Positions 1 to 6,411 of a stretch of 14,496 nt of DNA are shown piece after piece; within the stretch, counting starts at the first letter, position 1; every line of letters begins with the position of its first letter. The position numbers and the translations under genes were made by a program. A model generated the notes under the pieces. That model was not told where the DNA came from. It worked only from the letters and a program-made list of their open reading frames with translations, and did no database searches. This DNA comes from CAZBGL01 sp964491375 (GTDB lineage Bacteria; Desulfobacterota; Deferrisomatia; Deferrisomatales; Deferrisomataceae), in assembly GCA_964491375.1 (NCBI GenBank), contig CAZBGL010000012.1, positions 1 to 14,496 of the forward strand. The letters are read 5' to 3'.

Positions 1-1638
1 CCCGACCGGGTGCTCCGCTCGGCCCGAGAGATCGCGGACCACCTCGCCCGGGCGGCCAGCTCAACGGCTCCGGCCGAGCCCTCGCCCGGCCTGTTCCGTG
101 CCGCCGAGGCCGCGCTGCGCGACCAGTTCGATCCGGTGCACGCCGGCTTCGGTCCCCCGCCCAAGTTCCCCACGCCCCACAACCTGATGTTCCTGCTGCG
201 GCGCCAGCGCCGCACCGGTTCGGCCGACCTCCGGGACATGGCCGCAAGGACCCTTGAAGCCATGCGCAGCGGCGGGCTGTACGACCACCTGGGGTTCGGC
301 TTTCACCGTTACAGTACGGACGCCCGCTGGCTGGTCCCCCACTTCGAGAAGATGCTCTACGACCAGGCGGGGCTGGTGACGGCTTACGCGGAAGGATGGC
401 AGGCGGCCCGGCATCCGTTGTTCGCCCGCACCGCGCAGGAAGTGGCCACCTATGTGCTACGGGACCTGGCGGCCCCCGGGGGCGGATTTTATTCGGCCGA
501 GGACGCCGACTCCGAGGGCGAGGAGGGCCGGTTCTACCTGTGGACACGGGACGAGATCCTGGCCGTGCTGGGCCCGGGCCCGGGCGAACGCTTCTGCGCG
601 GTCTACGGCGTGACCCCGGAGGGGAACCACCGGGACGAAGCGACCGGACGGTCAACGGGAAGGAACGTGTTGCACCTGGCCCGGCCCCTGGCGGACTGGG
701 CAAAGGCCTTCGGCATGGAACGGCCCGAGCTCGAGAAGGAACTGGAGCGATCCAGGGCCATCCTCCTTCGGTGCCGCGGCCAACGCGAGCGTCCCGCCCG
801 GGACGACAAGATCCTGGCCGGCTGGAACGGCCTCATGATCTCGGCCCTCGCCCGTGCGGGATGGGCCCTGGGCGCGCCGGACTTGGTCCGGGCTTCGGAG
901 CGGGCCGCCCGGTTCGTGCTGGGAGCCCTGTTCCGGAACGGCCGGCTGTTCCGCAGCCACCGCAACGGGCGCACGAGCGTCCTGGCGGTGGCCGAGGACT
1001 ATGCCTTCCTGGCCCGGGCGTGCCTAGACCTGTACGCCGCGACCTTTGAACCCGCCTGGCTCGCCGAGGCTACCCGCCTCGCCCGGAAGCTCGTGGACCG
1101 GTTCTGGGACGGTGCGGCCGGTGGACTGTACGACGCCGAGCCCGGGCGGGACGATCTTCCGTGGCACTCCAAGGAGGTATACGACGGGGCCTTTCCGTCC
1201 GCCAACAGCGCGGCCCTGGAAGTGTTTGCCCGGCTGGGGCTCCTCACGGCCGACACCCGGTGGACCAATCGGGCGTGGGAACTGGCCCGGGCGTTCGCCG
1301 GGGAAGTTTCCCGCTACCCGGCCGCGTTCACCGCGTACCTTTCGGGGCTGGCCTACCTCCTGGAACCCACGCGCGAGGTGGTTATCGCAGGGCCCCCGGG
1401 GCGGCCCGACACCCGGGCGCTCTTGGAAGCGGTCCGCGGCGTGTACGCCCCTGAAACCGTGCTCCTGCTCGTACCCCCGGGGGAGGCCGCGGAGCCTATG
1501 CGGGCCCTTGCTCCCTTTGCCTCGGACATGGGCCCGGCGGGGGGCCGGGCCGCGGCCTACGTGTGCCAGGACTTCGCCTGCCGGGAACCCGTGACCGATC
1601 CTGACGAGCTTGCGGCACTCCTGGAAGCGCCTCCGTGA
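1..1638 (+). CDS. YyaL/DUF255 family protein (thioredoxin domain-containing), 3' part
   Basis: The reading frame is open at the left edge, so the gene is cut at its 5' end; about 545 residues are visible and the stop is TGA at 1636-1638. The family (YyaL in Bacillus, spermatogenesis-associated protein 20 in animals) usually has about 670-700 residues: an N-terminal thioredoxin-like DUF255 domain, which would lie off the window, and a C-terminal alpha/alpha toroid resembling N-acylglucosamine epimerases and six-hairpin glycosidases. Visible family landmarks are GFGPPPKFPTP near visible residue 50, WLVPHFEKMLYDQ near 110-122, GGGFYSAEDADSEGEEG near 160-176, RPARDDKILAGWNGLM near 264-279 and PSANSAALEVFARLG near 400. 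The reaction is not established for the family; a redox or carbohydrate-related role has been suggested. The GTG at position 10 is internal to the frame and is not the true start. No clear intrinsic terminator follows. Confidence 0.9.
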   Translation, partial: PDRVLRSAREIADHLARAASSTAPAEPSPGLFRAAEAALRDQFDPVHAGFGPPPKFPTPHNLMFLLRRQRRTGSADLRDMAARTLEAMRSGGLYDHLGFGFHRYSTDARWLVPHFEKMLYDQAGLVTAYAEGWQAARHPLFARTAQEVATYVLRDLAAPGGGFYSAEDADSEGEEGRFYLWTRDEILAVLGPGPGERFCAVYGVTPEGNHRDEATGRSTGRNVLHLARPLADWAKAFGMERPELEKELERSRAILLRCRGQRERPARDDKILAGWNGLMISALARAGWALGAPDLVRASERAARFVLGALFRNGRLFRSHRNGRTSVLAVAEDYAFLARACLDLYAATFEPAWLAEATRLARKLVDRFWDGAAGGLYDAEPGRDDLPWHSKEVYDGAFPSANSAALEVFARLGLLTADTRWTNRAWELARAFAGEVSRYPAAFTAYLSGLAYLLEPTREVVIAGPPGRPDTRALLEAVRGVYAPETVLLLVPPGEAAEPMRALAPFASDMGPAGGRAAAYVCQDFACREPVTDPDELAALLEAPP

Positions 1639-1680
1639 TTCCCTCGACCGCGCCACCGGTCAACCCGTCACAGAACCGGA

Positions 1681-1723
1681 GCGACCTCCAGGTCGCGATC
1701 GCGGCTGGAAAACCGCTCCCACA
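1681..1723 (-). repeat. Palindromic repeat element, copy 1, with adjacent hairpin
   Basis: Positions 1701-1723 read, on the minus strand, as TGTGGGAGCGGTTTTCCAGC plus CGC, matching the other copies here. A second hairpin, GCGACC-tcca-GGTCGC at 1681-1696, abuts it, so two palindromes lie side by side, as in paired REP-type elements. From memory, elements of the type GTGGGAGCGGCTT..AGCCGCGA recur between genes of many high-GC proteobacteria. Confidence 0.55.
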
Positions 1724-1740
1724 TCGTTTTCCCCTTGTCT

Positions 1741-1759
1741 CCCTCCCGCCAAGGGAGGG
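1741..1759. repeat. Short inverted repeat CCCTCCC/GGGAGGG
   Basis: Seven perfect base pairs (1741-1747 with 1753-1759) enclose a five-base loop. No T-tract follows on either strand, so it is not a typical intrinsic terminator, though it lies about 100 bases downstream of the YyaL-like gene. It may be only another repeat palindrome. Confidence 0.35.
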
Positions 1760-1798
1760 GGCACCACCTTCGAACTTGCGCCGAGATCCGGGGGGCGC

Positions 1799-1833
1799 GG
1801 CGACGGGAAGGCCGCGCCTCCTACAGTCGCCGC
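1799..1833 (-). repeat. Palindromic repeat element, copy 2 (divergent)
   Basis: On the minus strand, 1801-1824 reads GTAGGAGGCGCGGCCTTCCC followed by GTCG. The GTAGGAG lead and the GCGGC-ttcc core match the other copies, with an inserted GC after the lead. It is the most divergent of the four copies. Confidence 0.45.
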
Positions 1834-1874
1834 GGCCACACCGCCTCAACTCGGCAACGCCCTTCCCACGGTTC

Positions 1875-1903
1875 GGCACAGTGCTTGTCAGCAGCACAGT
1901 GCC
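1875..1903. repeat. Imperfect palindrome, 10-bp arms with one A-A mismatch
   Basis: The left arm GGCACAGTGC (1875-1884) and right arm GCACAGTGCC (1894-1903) pair along ten positions with a single A-A mismatch, around the loop TTGTCAGCA. The same nine bases GCACAGTGC also form a direct repeat. It has no T-tract and unlike the surrounding elements is not built on GCGGC. It could be a hairpin in a transcript or a binding site; no function is assigned. Confidence 0.5.
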
Positions 1904-2043
1904 GCGGCGAAACAGGATACAGGACTTCGCGGCCTCCGAAGCCGCGGCCCCCGGATCGGAGAAGATCTAACTGGCTAGAATGATAGAAGGTTTTGGGCCT
2001 TCTGCCCGACGAACAGCTTACGGCTAACGGTTGACAGATTACA

Positions 2044-2075
2044 GCGTTCAAGCGTTTCAGCTTTCCAGCCTTTCA
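2044..2075 (+). repeat. Tandem array of four degenerate 8-bp units (GCGTTTCA type)
   Basis: Four consecutive octamers can be read: GCGTTCAA, GCGTTTCA, GCTTTCCA, GCCTTTCA. Each begins with GC and ends with A, with a T-rich centre. The array lies about 320 bases upstream of the glutamate dehydrogenase start and is not in a gene. Confidence 0.55.
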
Positions 2076-2119
2076 GACTCTCTCGTAGCGCCCGTGGCGT
2101 CGTTGCGCGAGCCCCAAAA

Positions 2120-2145
2120 GGTCGCGGCTTGGAAGCCGCTCCCAC
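2120..2145 (-). repeat. Palindromic repeat element, copy 3 (best match to consensus)
   Basis: On the minus strand it reads GTGGGAGCGGCTTCCAAGCC followed by GCGACC. The arms GCGGCTT and AAGCCGC pair around a short CC loop, with GTGGGA leading. This is the most symmetrical of the copies and defines the consensus used here. It directly abuts the TCACC-type tandem array. Confidence 0.6.
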
Positions 2146-2149
2146 CGCA

Positions 2150-2221
2150 TCACCGTGTCACCCGTCACCGCGTCACCGATCACCCGTCACCGCGTCACCG
2201 ATCACTCGTCACCCGTCACGG
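2150..2221 (+). repeat. Tandem array of about ten 7-8 bp TCACCxG units
   Basis: The stretch divides into units starting with TCAC: TCACCGTG, TCACCCG, TCACCGCG, TCACCGA, TCACCCG, TCACCGCG, TCACCGA, TCACTCG, TCACCCG, TCACGG. At a higher level a 22-bp block (8+7+7 units) is repeated perfectly at 2161-2182 and 2183-2204. This suggests slipped-strand expansion of a short unit, then duplication of a block. There are no unique spacers, so it is not a CRISPR array. Confidence 0.75.
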
Positions 2222-2228
2222 AACTTCA

Positions 2229-2250
2229 CGGCTGGAAAGGCGCTCCCACA
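2229..2250 (-). repeat. Palindromic repeat element, copy 4
   Basis: On the minus strand it reads TGTGGGAGCGCCTTTCCAGC followed by CG, the same lead and core as copies 1 and 3 with one change in the left arm (GCGCC for GCGGC). It flanks the TCACC tandem array on the side opposite copy 3, so the array sits between two copies in the same orientation. Confidence 0.55.
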
Positions 2251-2325
2251 TGCCCCTCCCCCTGTCCCCTCCCACTATCAGACGTCAGATTTCAACCAGC
2301 AGAGGACATGAGAGGGCTTCCAATC

Positions 2326-2354
2326 TGGACAAACCGGAACGGTTCTGTTTTCAT
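2326..2354 (+). promoter_or_regulatory. Possible sigma-70-type promoter for glutamate dehydrogenase
   Basis: TGGACA (2326-2331) lies 17 bases before TTTCAT (2349-2354), which match the -35 and -10 consensus at five and four of six positions. Transcription would start near 2361, giving a leader of about 35 bases. The spacer holds part of an inverted repeat (CGGAAC 2335-2340 with GTTCCG 2356-2361). The region is also locally less GC-rich than its surroundings. This is only a pattern match and the -10 is weak. Confidence 0.3.
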
Positions 2355-2365
2355 GGTTCCGGCTG

Positions 2366-2382
2366 GTTTGACGTGATCAAAC
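2366..2382. promoter_or_regulatory. Dyad GTTTGA-N5-TCAAAC, candidate operator of the glutamate dehydrogenase gene
   Basis: Perfect 6-bp arms flank a 5-bp centre, ending four bases before the AGGAGG ribosome-binding site at 2386-2391. A bound dimeric repressor would sit just downstream of the proposed start site, or block the ribosome site if RNA folds here. The spacing and size suit a helix-turn-helix dimer. No regulator gene is adjacent, so the binder is unknown. Confidence 0.4.
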
Positions 2383-2395
2383 TCTAGGAGGAACC

Positions 2396-5395
2396 ATGTA
2401 CCCGGACGCCGCCCGCCCCCTCTACCGCACCCTGCGCAAGGCGCTTCGCGAGCACGAGACCCAGGCCCGGGCCAACCTGGAATGGCTCCGGGAACACATG
2501 CACCCGTATTTCTTCATCACCATGCAGGAGGAGACGGAAGCGCTGATCCAGCTGGTGGGCGGCCTCCACGCCCTCACCCACAGCCGCCGGCTCGTCCTCA
2601 CCGACCAGGACAAGAAGCTCATCCTGGCCTGCCTGAACCTGCCCGGCACCGTGTACCGGTCGTTCCGGGACCTCAGCCACCGGGCCGTCTCGTACGCGGA
2701 GGTCATCCACTCCTACCACCCCGTACCGGGTCTCGGCGCAGAGCTGGAGATCCAGCGTTTCGAGTTCGACCCCCGGGACCACCACGCGGTCGCCCAGGCC
2801 CCCTTGCCCCAGGTTCCCCGCCGGATCCGCAACGGCGTGCTGAGGGCCATGCGCCGGATGTACCCGGACTTCGACCTCTCCGAACTGGACCGCGCGCTGG
2901 GTCTCCTGTGGGTCAACAACGAGCACTACGCGCGGATCTCCCCGCCGGAGCGGGTGGCACGGATCCTGTGGCTGTACCAGACCGCGCGCCGCCGGGACGG
3001 CCTGTACCTGGGGGTGGAGAACACCGAGGACGTCATGCACCACCGCGAGTCGAGGCTCCTTTTCGCGGTGGGCAACCCCCCACAGCCGGGGTTCCTGGCC
3101 CAGGTGATGGAGGTGTTCAACCGGTTGGACCTGGGTGTGCGGCGGGCCTACTGCCTGACCATCAGCACCGGTGTGCATCCGTACTTTCTGGGGACGTTCT
3201 ACGTGACCACCCGGGACGGCCGCCTGGTGGATCCGGGATCCGACCTGTTCCGGACCCTGCAGGCCGAGCTGTACAACACCCAGATCCTGTCCACATCGGG
3301 CCGGATCTACGAGGATTTCGTGGCCAACCGGGTCATGACCGGAGAGGAGGCCACGCTGACCAACGCGTTCATCGCGTTCTGCCACACGAACCTGGCCCAC
3401 AACCAACCAGACCGTTTCGACCTGGGCGAGGTGAAGCGCGCCTTTTACGCCAGCCCCGACATCGCCCTGGCGCTGGTGAGGCTGTTCCGGGCCCGGTTCG
3501 ATCCGGACGAGGCCGACCGGGAGCGGGCGTTCCAAGAGGCCCTGGACCGCGTGGAGGGCTTGGTCGAGGGTTACAACACGGGGCACCGCCACCTGGACGA
3601 GATCCGTCGCACCATTTTCCGCACCGCGCTCCTGTTCGTCCGGCACACGCTCAAGACCAACTTCTTCGTGCCGGAAAAACACGCCCTGGCGTTCCGCCTG
3701 GACCCGGCCTACCTGAAGGAACTCGGCCCGGAGTTCACCGCGGACCTGCCGCCGGGCGAACCCTTCCGGATCACGTTCTTCTTCGGCCGCCACGGGGCCG
3801 GCTACCACGTGGGATTCTCGGACATCGCCCGCGGGGGATGGCGTACCATCGTCTGCCGGAGCGAAGACGACTTCGTCACCAATGCGAATACGCTGCTCCG
3901 TGAGGTCTACGTGCTGGCCCATACCCAGCACCTGAAGAACAAGGACATCTACGAGGGCGGGTCCAAGATGACCGTGGTGCTGGACGCCTCTGACCTGACC
4001 GACCCGGACCAGGTCACCCAGCGGCTGTACAAGCTCCAGTACGGGTTCGTGAACGCCTTCCTGGACCTGTTCGTCACGGAGAACGGCCGGGCCCGACACC
4101 CTCGCGTGGTCGACTACTACGGCGAGGACGAGCCCATCGAACTGGGCCCCGACGAGAACATGCACGACGCCATGATCGAGCTCATCGCCCGGCAGGCGGT
4201 GAAGCGCGGCTACGTGCTGGGTTCGGGCATCATCTCGAGCAAGCGCGTGGGCATCAATCACAAGCAGTACGGGGTGACCTCGCTCGGGGTCGTCCGGTTC
4301 GCCGAGATCGTGCTGGGCGAGCTGGGCATCGACATGGCCCGGGACCCGTTCACGGTGAAGATCACGGGCGGCACCAACGGCGACGTGGCCGGCAACGCCA
4401 TGCGTCTGCTCCTGGAACGCTGCCCCAAAGTGGGCATCCGGCTCATCGTGGCCGGCTCGGGCGTGCTCTACGATCCCGAAGGGATCGACCGGGAGGAACT
4501 GGGTCGCCTGGTGCTTCGGGACAACATCGATGCGTTCCGTCCCGAGCGGCTCCACCCGGGCGGGTTCCTCCTGCTCCGGAGACGCCGTCGGCGCGAGGGG
4601 CTGCGGGAGCTGTTTCTGAAGTACGTGCGCACGAAGCGCGGCGTGGAGGAGTGCTGGGTCACATCCGACGAGTTTCACCGGGAGTTCGACGGGATCCTCT
4701 TCCGCGTGAAGGCCGATCTGTTCATCCCGGCCGGCGGTCGGCCCGAGACCATCGACGAGCACAACTGGAACCGGTTTCTGGACGAGGAGGGCCGGCCCAC
4801 GGCCCGGGCCATCGTGGAAGGGGCCAACTCGTTCATCACCCCCGGGGCCCGCGAGGAACTCCAGCGCCGCGGCGTGATCCTGATCCGGGACGCCTCGGCG
4901 AACAAGTGCGGCGTGATCAGCTCGTCGTACGAGATCCTGGCCAACCTGCTCATGTCCGACGAGGAGTTCCTCGCGCACAAGGAAGAGTACGTCTCCGAGG
5001 TGCTCCGCATCCTGGAACGGCGGGCCGAGGACGAAGCCCGTCTGATCCTGAGGCGCTGGCGCGCATCGGGGGGAACCCGGCTCTTTACCGAGATCTCCGA
5101 CGAGATCTCCCGCGAGATCAACCGCCACTACGCCGAGCTGTTCGCGTACTTCGGCAAACGGCCCGAACGGCTGCGAACGCCTTTGTACCGAAGGGTGCTC
5201 CTGGCCCACCTGCCGCCCATCGTGGGGCGAACCCCCCGGTTCCGCAGGCGGATCCGCCGGCTGCCCCAGAAGGTCCAGGCGGCCATCGCGGCCGTGGAGA
5301 TCGCCACGCGTATCGTGTACCGAGGCGGGTGGGAAACGAACCTCGACGACCAGCTTCGGCGCTTCGTGCGAACTGCGTTCCCGGCGGGTTCCTGA
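2396..5395 (+). CDS. NAD-specific glutamate dehydrogenase, large (about 115-kDa class)
   Basis: The enzyme interconverts L-glutamate with 2-oxoglutarate plus ammonium using NAD, normally in the catabolic direction, in the cytoplasm. At 999 residues it fits the about 115-kDa class (as in yeast GDH2) rather than the 50-kDa hexameric or 180-kDa bacterial forms. The first about 450 residues are the long non-catalytic region. Catalytic-core landmarks are FGRHGAGYHVGFSDIARGG (about 462-480), KNKDIYEGGSKMTVV (about 514-528), DENMHDAMIE (about 586), SSKRVGINHKQYGVTSLG (about 614-631), KITGGTNGDVAGNAM (about 655-669, nucleotide-binding part) and EGANSFITPGARE (about 808-820). ATG at 2396 follows AGGAGG by four bases. 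It appears monocistronic, ending in a convergent arrangement with the minus-strand genes. An Arg-rich stretch (LLLRRRRRRE, about 725) lies within the core. The possible promoter and dyad upstream suggest transcriptional control. Confidence 0.93.
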   Translation: MYPDAARPLYRTLRKALREHETQARANLEWLREHMHPYFFITMQEETEALIQLVGGLHALTHSRRLVLTDQDKKLILACLNLPGTVYRSFRDLSHRAVSYAEVIHSYHPVPGLGAELEIQRFEFDPRDHHAVAQAPLPQVPRRIRNGVLRAMRRMYPDFDLSELDRALGLLWVNNEHYARISPPERVARILWLYQTARRRDGLYLGVENTEDVMHHRESRLLFAVGNPPQPGFLAQVMEVFNRLDLGVRRAYCLTISTGVHPYFLGTFYVTTRDGRLVDPGSDLFRTLQAELYNTQILSTSGRIYEDFVANRVMTGEEATLTNAFIAFCHTNLAHNQPDRFDLGEVKRAFYASPDIALALVRLFRARFDPDEADRERAFQEALDRVEGLVEGYNTGHRHLDEIRRTIFRTALLFVRHTLKTNFFVPEKHALAFRLDPAYLKELGPEFTADLPPGEPFRITFFFGRHGAGYHVGFSDIARGGWRTIVCRSEDDFVTNANTLLREVYVLAHTQHLKNKDIYEGGSKMTVVLDASDLTDPDQVTQRLYKLQYGFVNAFLDLFVTENGRARHPRVVDYYGEDEPIELGPDENMHDAMIELIARQAVKRGYVLGSGIISSKRVGINHKQYGVTSLGVVRFAEIVLGELGIDMARDPFTVKITGGTNGDVAGNAMRLLLERCPKVGIRLIVAGSGVLYDPEGIDREELGRLVLRDNIDAFRPERLHPGGFLLLRRRRRREGLRELFLKYVRTKRGVEECWVTSDEFHREFDGILFRVKADLFIPAGGRPETIDEHNWNRFLDEEGRPTARAIVEGANSFITPGAREELQRRGVILIRDASANKCGVISSSYEILANLLMSDEEFLAHKEEYVSEVLRILERRAEDEARLILRRWRASGGTRLFTEISDEISREINRHYAELFAYFGKRPERLRTPLYRRVLLAHLPPIVGRTPRFRRRIRRLPQKVQAAIAAVEIATRIVYRGGWETNLDDQLRRFVRTAFPAGS

Positions 5396-5400
5396 GCCGG

Positions 5401-5414
5401 ACCCGGTCCCGGGT
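5401..5414. repeat. Short palindrome in the convergent gap
   Basis: ACCCGG-TC-CCGGGT lies in the 48-base gap between the glutamate dehydrogenase stop and the end of the minus-strand gene. It could act as a bidirectional transcription barrier, but the stem is short and no T-tract follows on either strand, so an intrinsic terminator is not supported. Confidence 0.25.
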
Positions 5415-5443
5415 GGGGGGCCGCGGGCGGCGACACCTGGGAA

Positions 5444-5770
5444 TCAGCGGCGGAGGAGGTATGCCTCGAGGGCCTCGATCTTCTCGGCGTCCTTGTCCCG
5501 TGCGAGGACCTTGTGACGGTTTACCGTGAGGGCGACGAAAAACCGCCGCACCCCCAGGTTGAGCACACGGGGCCGCGCACCCTCCACCAGGAGGGCGTAC
5601 ACGTGCTCGCCCGCGTACGGACCGTGGATCAGTTGACGATGCACCCGTTGGATGGAGAAATAGCGGGCCTGGGGGTGAAACACGTCGGCCAACGTGCCGT
5701 TTCCCCCGGCCACGTACTCGGTCGGATCGATGTGCAGGGGATGGGAGAGAACCTTGTCCACGCTGTTCAC
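5444..5770 (-). CDS. Hypothetical protein, 108 aa, second gene of a coupled pair
   Basis: I do not recognise this protein. The start is chosen at GTG (5770-5768): AAGGAGG precedes it at good spacing, and the GTGA overlaps the stop of the upstream gene by four bases, a hallmark of translational coupling. A longer in-frame extension to 5836 exists but would bury the upstream gene's end. The product is soluble-looking, with no signal peptide or membrane helix, mixed alpha/beta in appearance, with a basic C-terminal half (VRRFFVALTVNRHKVLARDK) and a charged helix at the end (AEKIEALEAYLLRR). Aromatics and His recur in the middle (YFSIQRVHRQLIHGPYAGEHVY). It is probably made together with, and may act with, the 188-residue protein encoded just upstream. 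Confidence 0.75.
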   Translation of the reverse strand: MNSVDKVLSHPLHIDPTEYVAGGNGTLADVFHPQARYFSIQRVHRQLIHGPYAGEHVYALLVEGARPRVLNLGVRRFFVALTVNRHKVLARDKDAEKIEALEAYLLRR

Positions 5771-6333
5771 GGGCTCCTCCTTTCCTGCAACCCGATCCCC
5801 CAGGCCCGGGCCATCTCCCGCACCCAGGGCGGGCACTCCCCTCGTTCAAACCGCTCCCACGTAGGATAGCCCCCCCGGTACACATAGGCCAGGAGCTCCC
5901 GGAACTGGGCGTCCGTGAACCCATAGGGGCCGATCCGGGTGTGCCCCGAAACACGATCGCGTTCCAGCCGCACGGCGGTCTTCCGGGCCCACCGGTCCAG
6001 AACCGCCTCCACGGCGGCCCGGTTGCGGTGTCCGTGGAGTTTCTGCCGGAACCCGGAAGGTTCCTTCGGAAAGGGCCACGTCCTGTAGATCTCTCCGAGG
6101 TAGCCCTCGTGGCGCACTCCGTGGATCGCCCCCATGAGGTCCCCGATCTCCTCCCTTCGGTCGAACACGTGCCCCGGGACCTCCACCGCCGGTTCCTCGA
6201 GGAGGCGCACCGCAGCCCGGCAGAAGTCCGTGCAGAAAAAGAAGATCTCCTCGAGGAGCAAGCTGTCGGTCTCCACGTTGTAGAACCCGAACGCCACGCG
6301 CCCGTGGGTGAACGATCCGAACGCAAGGGGCAT
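5767..6333 (-). CDS. Hypothetical protein, 188 aa, first gene of a coupled pair
   Basis: I do not recognise a named family. ATG at 6333 follows a GAGGTGA ribosome-binding site. The N-terminus is distinctive: FGSFTHGRVAFGFYNVETDS (about 5-24), then a hydrophobic, aromatic segment with two cysteines (IFFFCTDFCRAAVRLLEE, about 30-47). That segment is too short and interrupted to be a confident membrane helix. The rest is hydrophilic and rich in Arg, Trp and Tyr (for example YRTWPFPKEPSGFRQKLHGH, then the C-terminal PYGFTDAQFRELLAYVYRGG). No catalytic motif is evident. The stop overlaps the GTG of the next gene by four bases. The gene lies 78 bases downstream of the mucR-like gene, behind that gene's terminator, and no good promoter is visible in the gap. 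It may depend on read-through or on an unrecognised promoter. Confidence 0.75.
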   Translation of the reverse strand: MPLAFGSFTHGRVAFGFYNVETDSLLLEEIFFFCTDFCRAAVRLLEEPAVEVPGHVFDRREEIGDLMGAIHGVRHEGYLGEIYRTWPFPKEPSGFRQKLHGHRNRAAVEAVLDRWARKTAVRLERDRVSGHTRIGPYGFTDAQFRELLAYVYRGGYPTWERFERGECPPWVREMARAWGIGLQERRSP

Positions 6334-6350
6334 GGGTCACCTCGGTGCCA

Positions 6351-6388
6351 AGAAAAACGGCCCGGACGCCGGACGCGGCACCGGGCCG
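6351..6388 (-). terminator. Rho-independent terminator of the mucR-like gene
   Basis: Read on the minus strand, CGGCCCGG (6388-6381) pairs perfectly with CCGGGCCG (6365-6358) across a 15-base loop and is followed directly by TTTTTCTT. It lies 23 bases past the stop of the mucR-like gene and 17 bases before the ATG of the 188-residue hypothetical gene. It should therefore separate the two transcription units. Confidence 0.85.
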
Positions 6389-6411
6389 ACCGACCTCGAG
6401 GAACAGGGAGA

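Larger units (their letters stand above)
1639..2395. other. Repeat-rich non-coding region between the YyaL-like gene and glutamate dehydrogenase
   Basis: This 757-base stretch holds no convincing gene. Short open frames crossing it are rich in Pro, Arg and Ser, run through repeats, and have no ribosome-binding site or recognisable domain. Its content is structural: four imperfect copies of a GTGGGAGCGGCTTCCAGCC-type palindromic element (on the minus strand), a GCGACC-tcca-GGTCGC hairpin at 1681-1696, a CCCTCCC/GGGAGGG hairpin at 1741-1759, an AGAAGG/CCTTCT hairpin at 1985-2003, a long imperfect hairpin at 1875-1903, two tandem arrays at 2044-2075 and 2150-2221, and a possible promoter with a dyad just before the next gene. 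Confidence 0.75.

Noticed and set aside
2031..2036. Perfect TTGACA -35 box upstream of glutamate dehydrogenase
   Set aside because: No acceptable -10 box occurs 16-18 bases downstream, and the following sequence is the octamer array.
2150..2221. CRISPR-like array
   Set aside because: Units are 7-8 bp with no unique spacers, and no cas genes are present.
1610..2387. Several short plus- and minus-strand open frames in the repeat-rich gap
   Set aside because: They run through palindromes and tandem repeats, have no ribosome sites and show biased Pro/Arg/Ser composition.
2384..5209. 941-codon open frame antisense to glutamate dehydrogenase
   Set aside because: It mirrors a gene with clear family motifs, has odd His/Val/Gln/Pro-rich composition and no domain; long antisense frames are expected in GC-rich genes because stop codons are rare.
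6334..6350. Sigma-54-like TGGCAC before the 188-residue hypothetical gene
   Set aside because: The GC dinucleotide required at the -12 position is missing at the right spacing.
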